Source of the DNA: Pseudomonadota bacterium
Lineage (GTDB): Bacteria; Desulfobacterota; Desulfovibrionia; Desulfovibrionales; Desulfovibrionaceae
NCBI GenBank assembly: GCA_023433925.1
Contig: JAEYTO010000077.1
Coordinates: 1-22,997 of the forward strand
Length of the DNA: 22,997 nt
Direction: 5' to 3'
The position numbers and the translations under genes are program-made. Below are positions 22,963-22,997 of the stretch, in pieces (positions within the stretch are counted from its first letter, which is position 1; each line of letters opens with the position of its first letter). The notes below the pieces were generated by a model. It did no database searches, was not told the origin of the DNA, and saw only the letters and a program-made list of their open reading frames with translations.

Positions 22963-22997
22963 GCCGAGCGGCCCGAGTTTTCGAGGGGCCGCTCGGC
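22963..22997. terminator. perfect 12-bp stem at the window edge, possible terminator
   Basis: GCCGAGCGGCCC and its complement with an 11-base loop containing TTTT. The stem ends exactly at the last base of the window, so a T-run on the plus strand cannot be checked; none follows on the minus strand. It might be a plus-strand terminator or another intergenic repeat. Confidence 0.35.

Larger units (their letters stand above)
22624..22997. other. gene-free leader region upstream of moeA
   Basis: No protein-coding frame is convincing. The interval contains the R1 repeat copy 3 next to moeA, a candidate leftward promoter at 22907-22935 and a perfect 12-bp stem at the right edge. The known Moco riboswitch layout was not recognised. 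Confidence 0.5.

Noticed and set aside
1..22997. CRISPR arrays, tRNA/rRNA genes, transposase or integrase genes
   Set aside because: None was seen on either strand. The repeats present are a few dispersed intergenic hairpin elements, not regularly spaced arrays.

Overview
The window looks like chromosome from a high-GC sulfate-reducing deltaproteobacterium, most likely of the Desulfovibrionales. This is inferred from gene content (a Ros/MucR-type regulator, a roughly 600-residue menaquinone-type UbiD, a small NifX-like protein, a Mut7-C RNase-domain protein), from codon use, and from GC-rich multi-hairpin intergenic repeats of a kind I associate with Desulfovibrio genomes. No rRNA, tRNA, CRISPR array or complete mobile element is visible.

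Layout. 1-2112: a MucR/Ros zinc-finger regulator (minus) with its own terminator, then a geranylgeranyl-reductase-like flavoprotein (minus). 2113-3390: a stand-alone HAD phosphatase with a recognisable promoter, bracketed by two inverted copies of a hairpin repeat. 3391-4670: a small class I methyltransferase (minus) divergent from a frameshifted, truncated PIN-domain remnant of a PhoH-like protein. 4718-8793: a translationally coupled trehalose pair, a beta-phosphoglucomutase-type HAD enzyme and a 1103-residue fusion of trehalose-6-phosphate phosphatase with a GH65 phosphorylase-like enzyme. 8914-10770: a UbiD-family decarboxylase. 10810-15779: a three-gene minus-strand operon for an HlyD adaptor, an RbbA-type double-ATPase/permease fusion and a YhhJ-type permease, the same order as E. 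coli yhiI-rbbA-yhhJ, with a palindrome inside its candidate promoter. 15930-17963: a Mut7-C RNase/ubiquitin-like-fold protein divergent from an M48 (Ste24-type) membrane protease. 17964-20523: a NifX-family protein with paired palindromic upstream sites, an unassigned SAM-dependent methyltransferase with a perfect terminator, and two copies of a ~170-bp composite repeat, each between convergent genes. 20524-22623: shikimate kinase and MoeA (both minus), followed by a 374-bp gene-free leader with a third copy of the first hairpin repeat.

The clearest pathway is trehalose turnover. The fusion protein could remove phosphate from trehalose-6-phosphate and then phosphorolyse trehalose to glucose and beta-glucose-1-phosphate; the upstream mutase would convert that to glucose-6-phosphate. 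Quinone (UbiD, possibly the reductase), aromatic (shikimate kinase) and molybdenum cofactor (MoeA) functions fit an anaerobic respirer. The points most worth a second look are the phosphatase-phosphorylase fusion, the composite repeats with flanking direct repeats, the inverted repeats around the HAD gene, and the operator-like palindromes upstream of the NifX-like gene and the RbbA-type operon.
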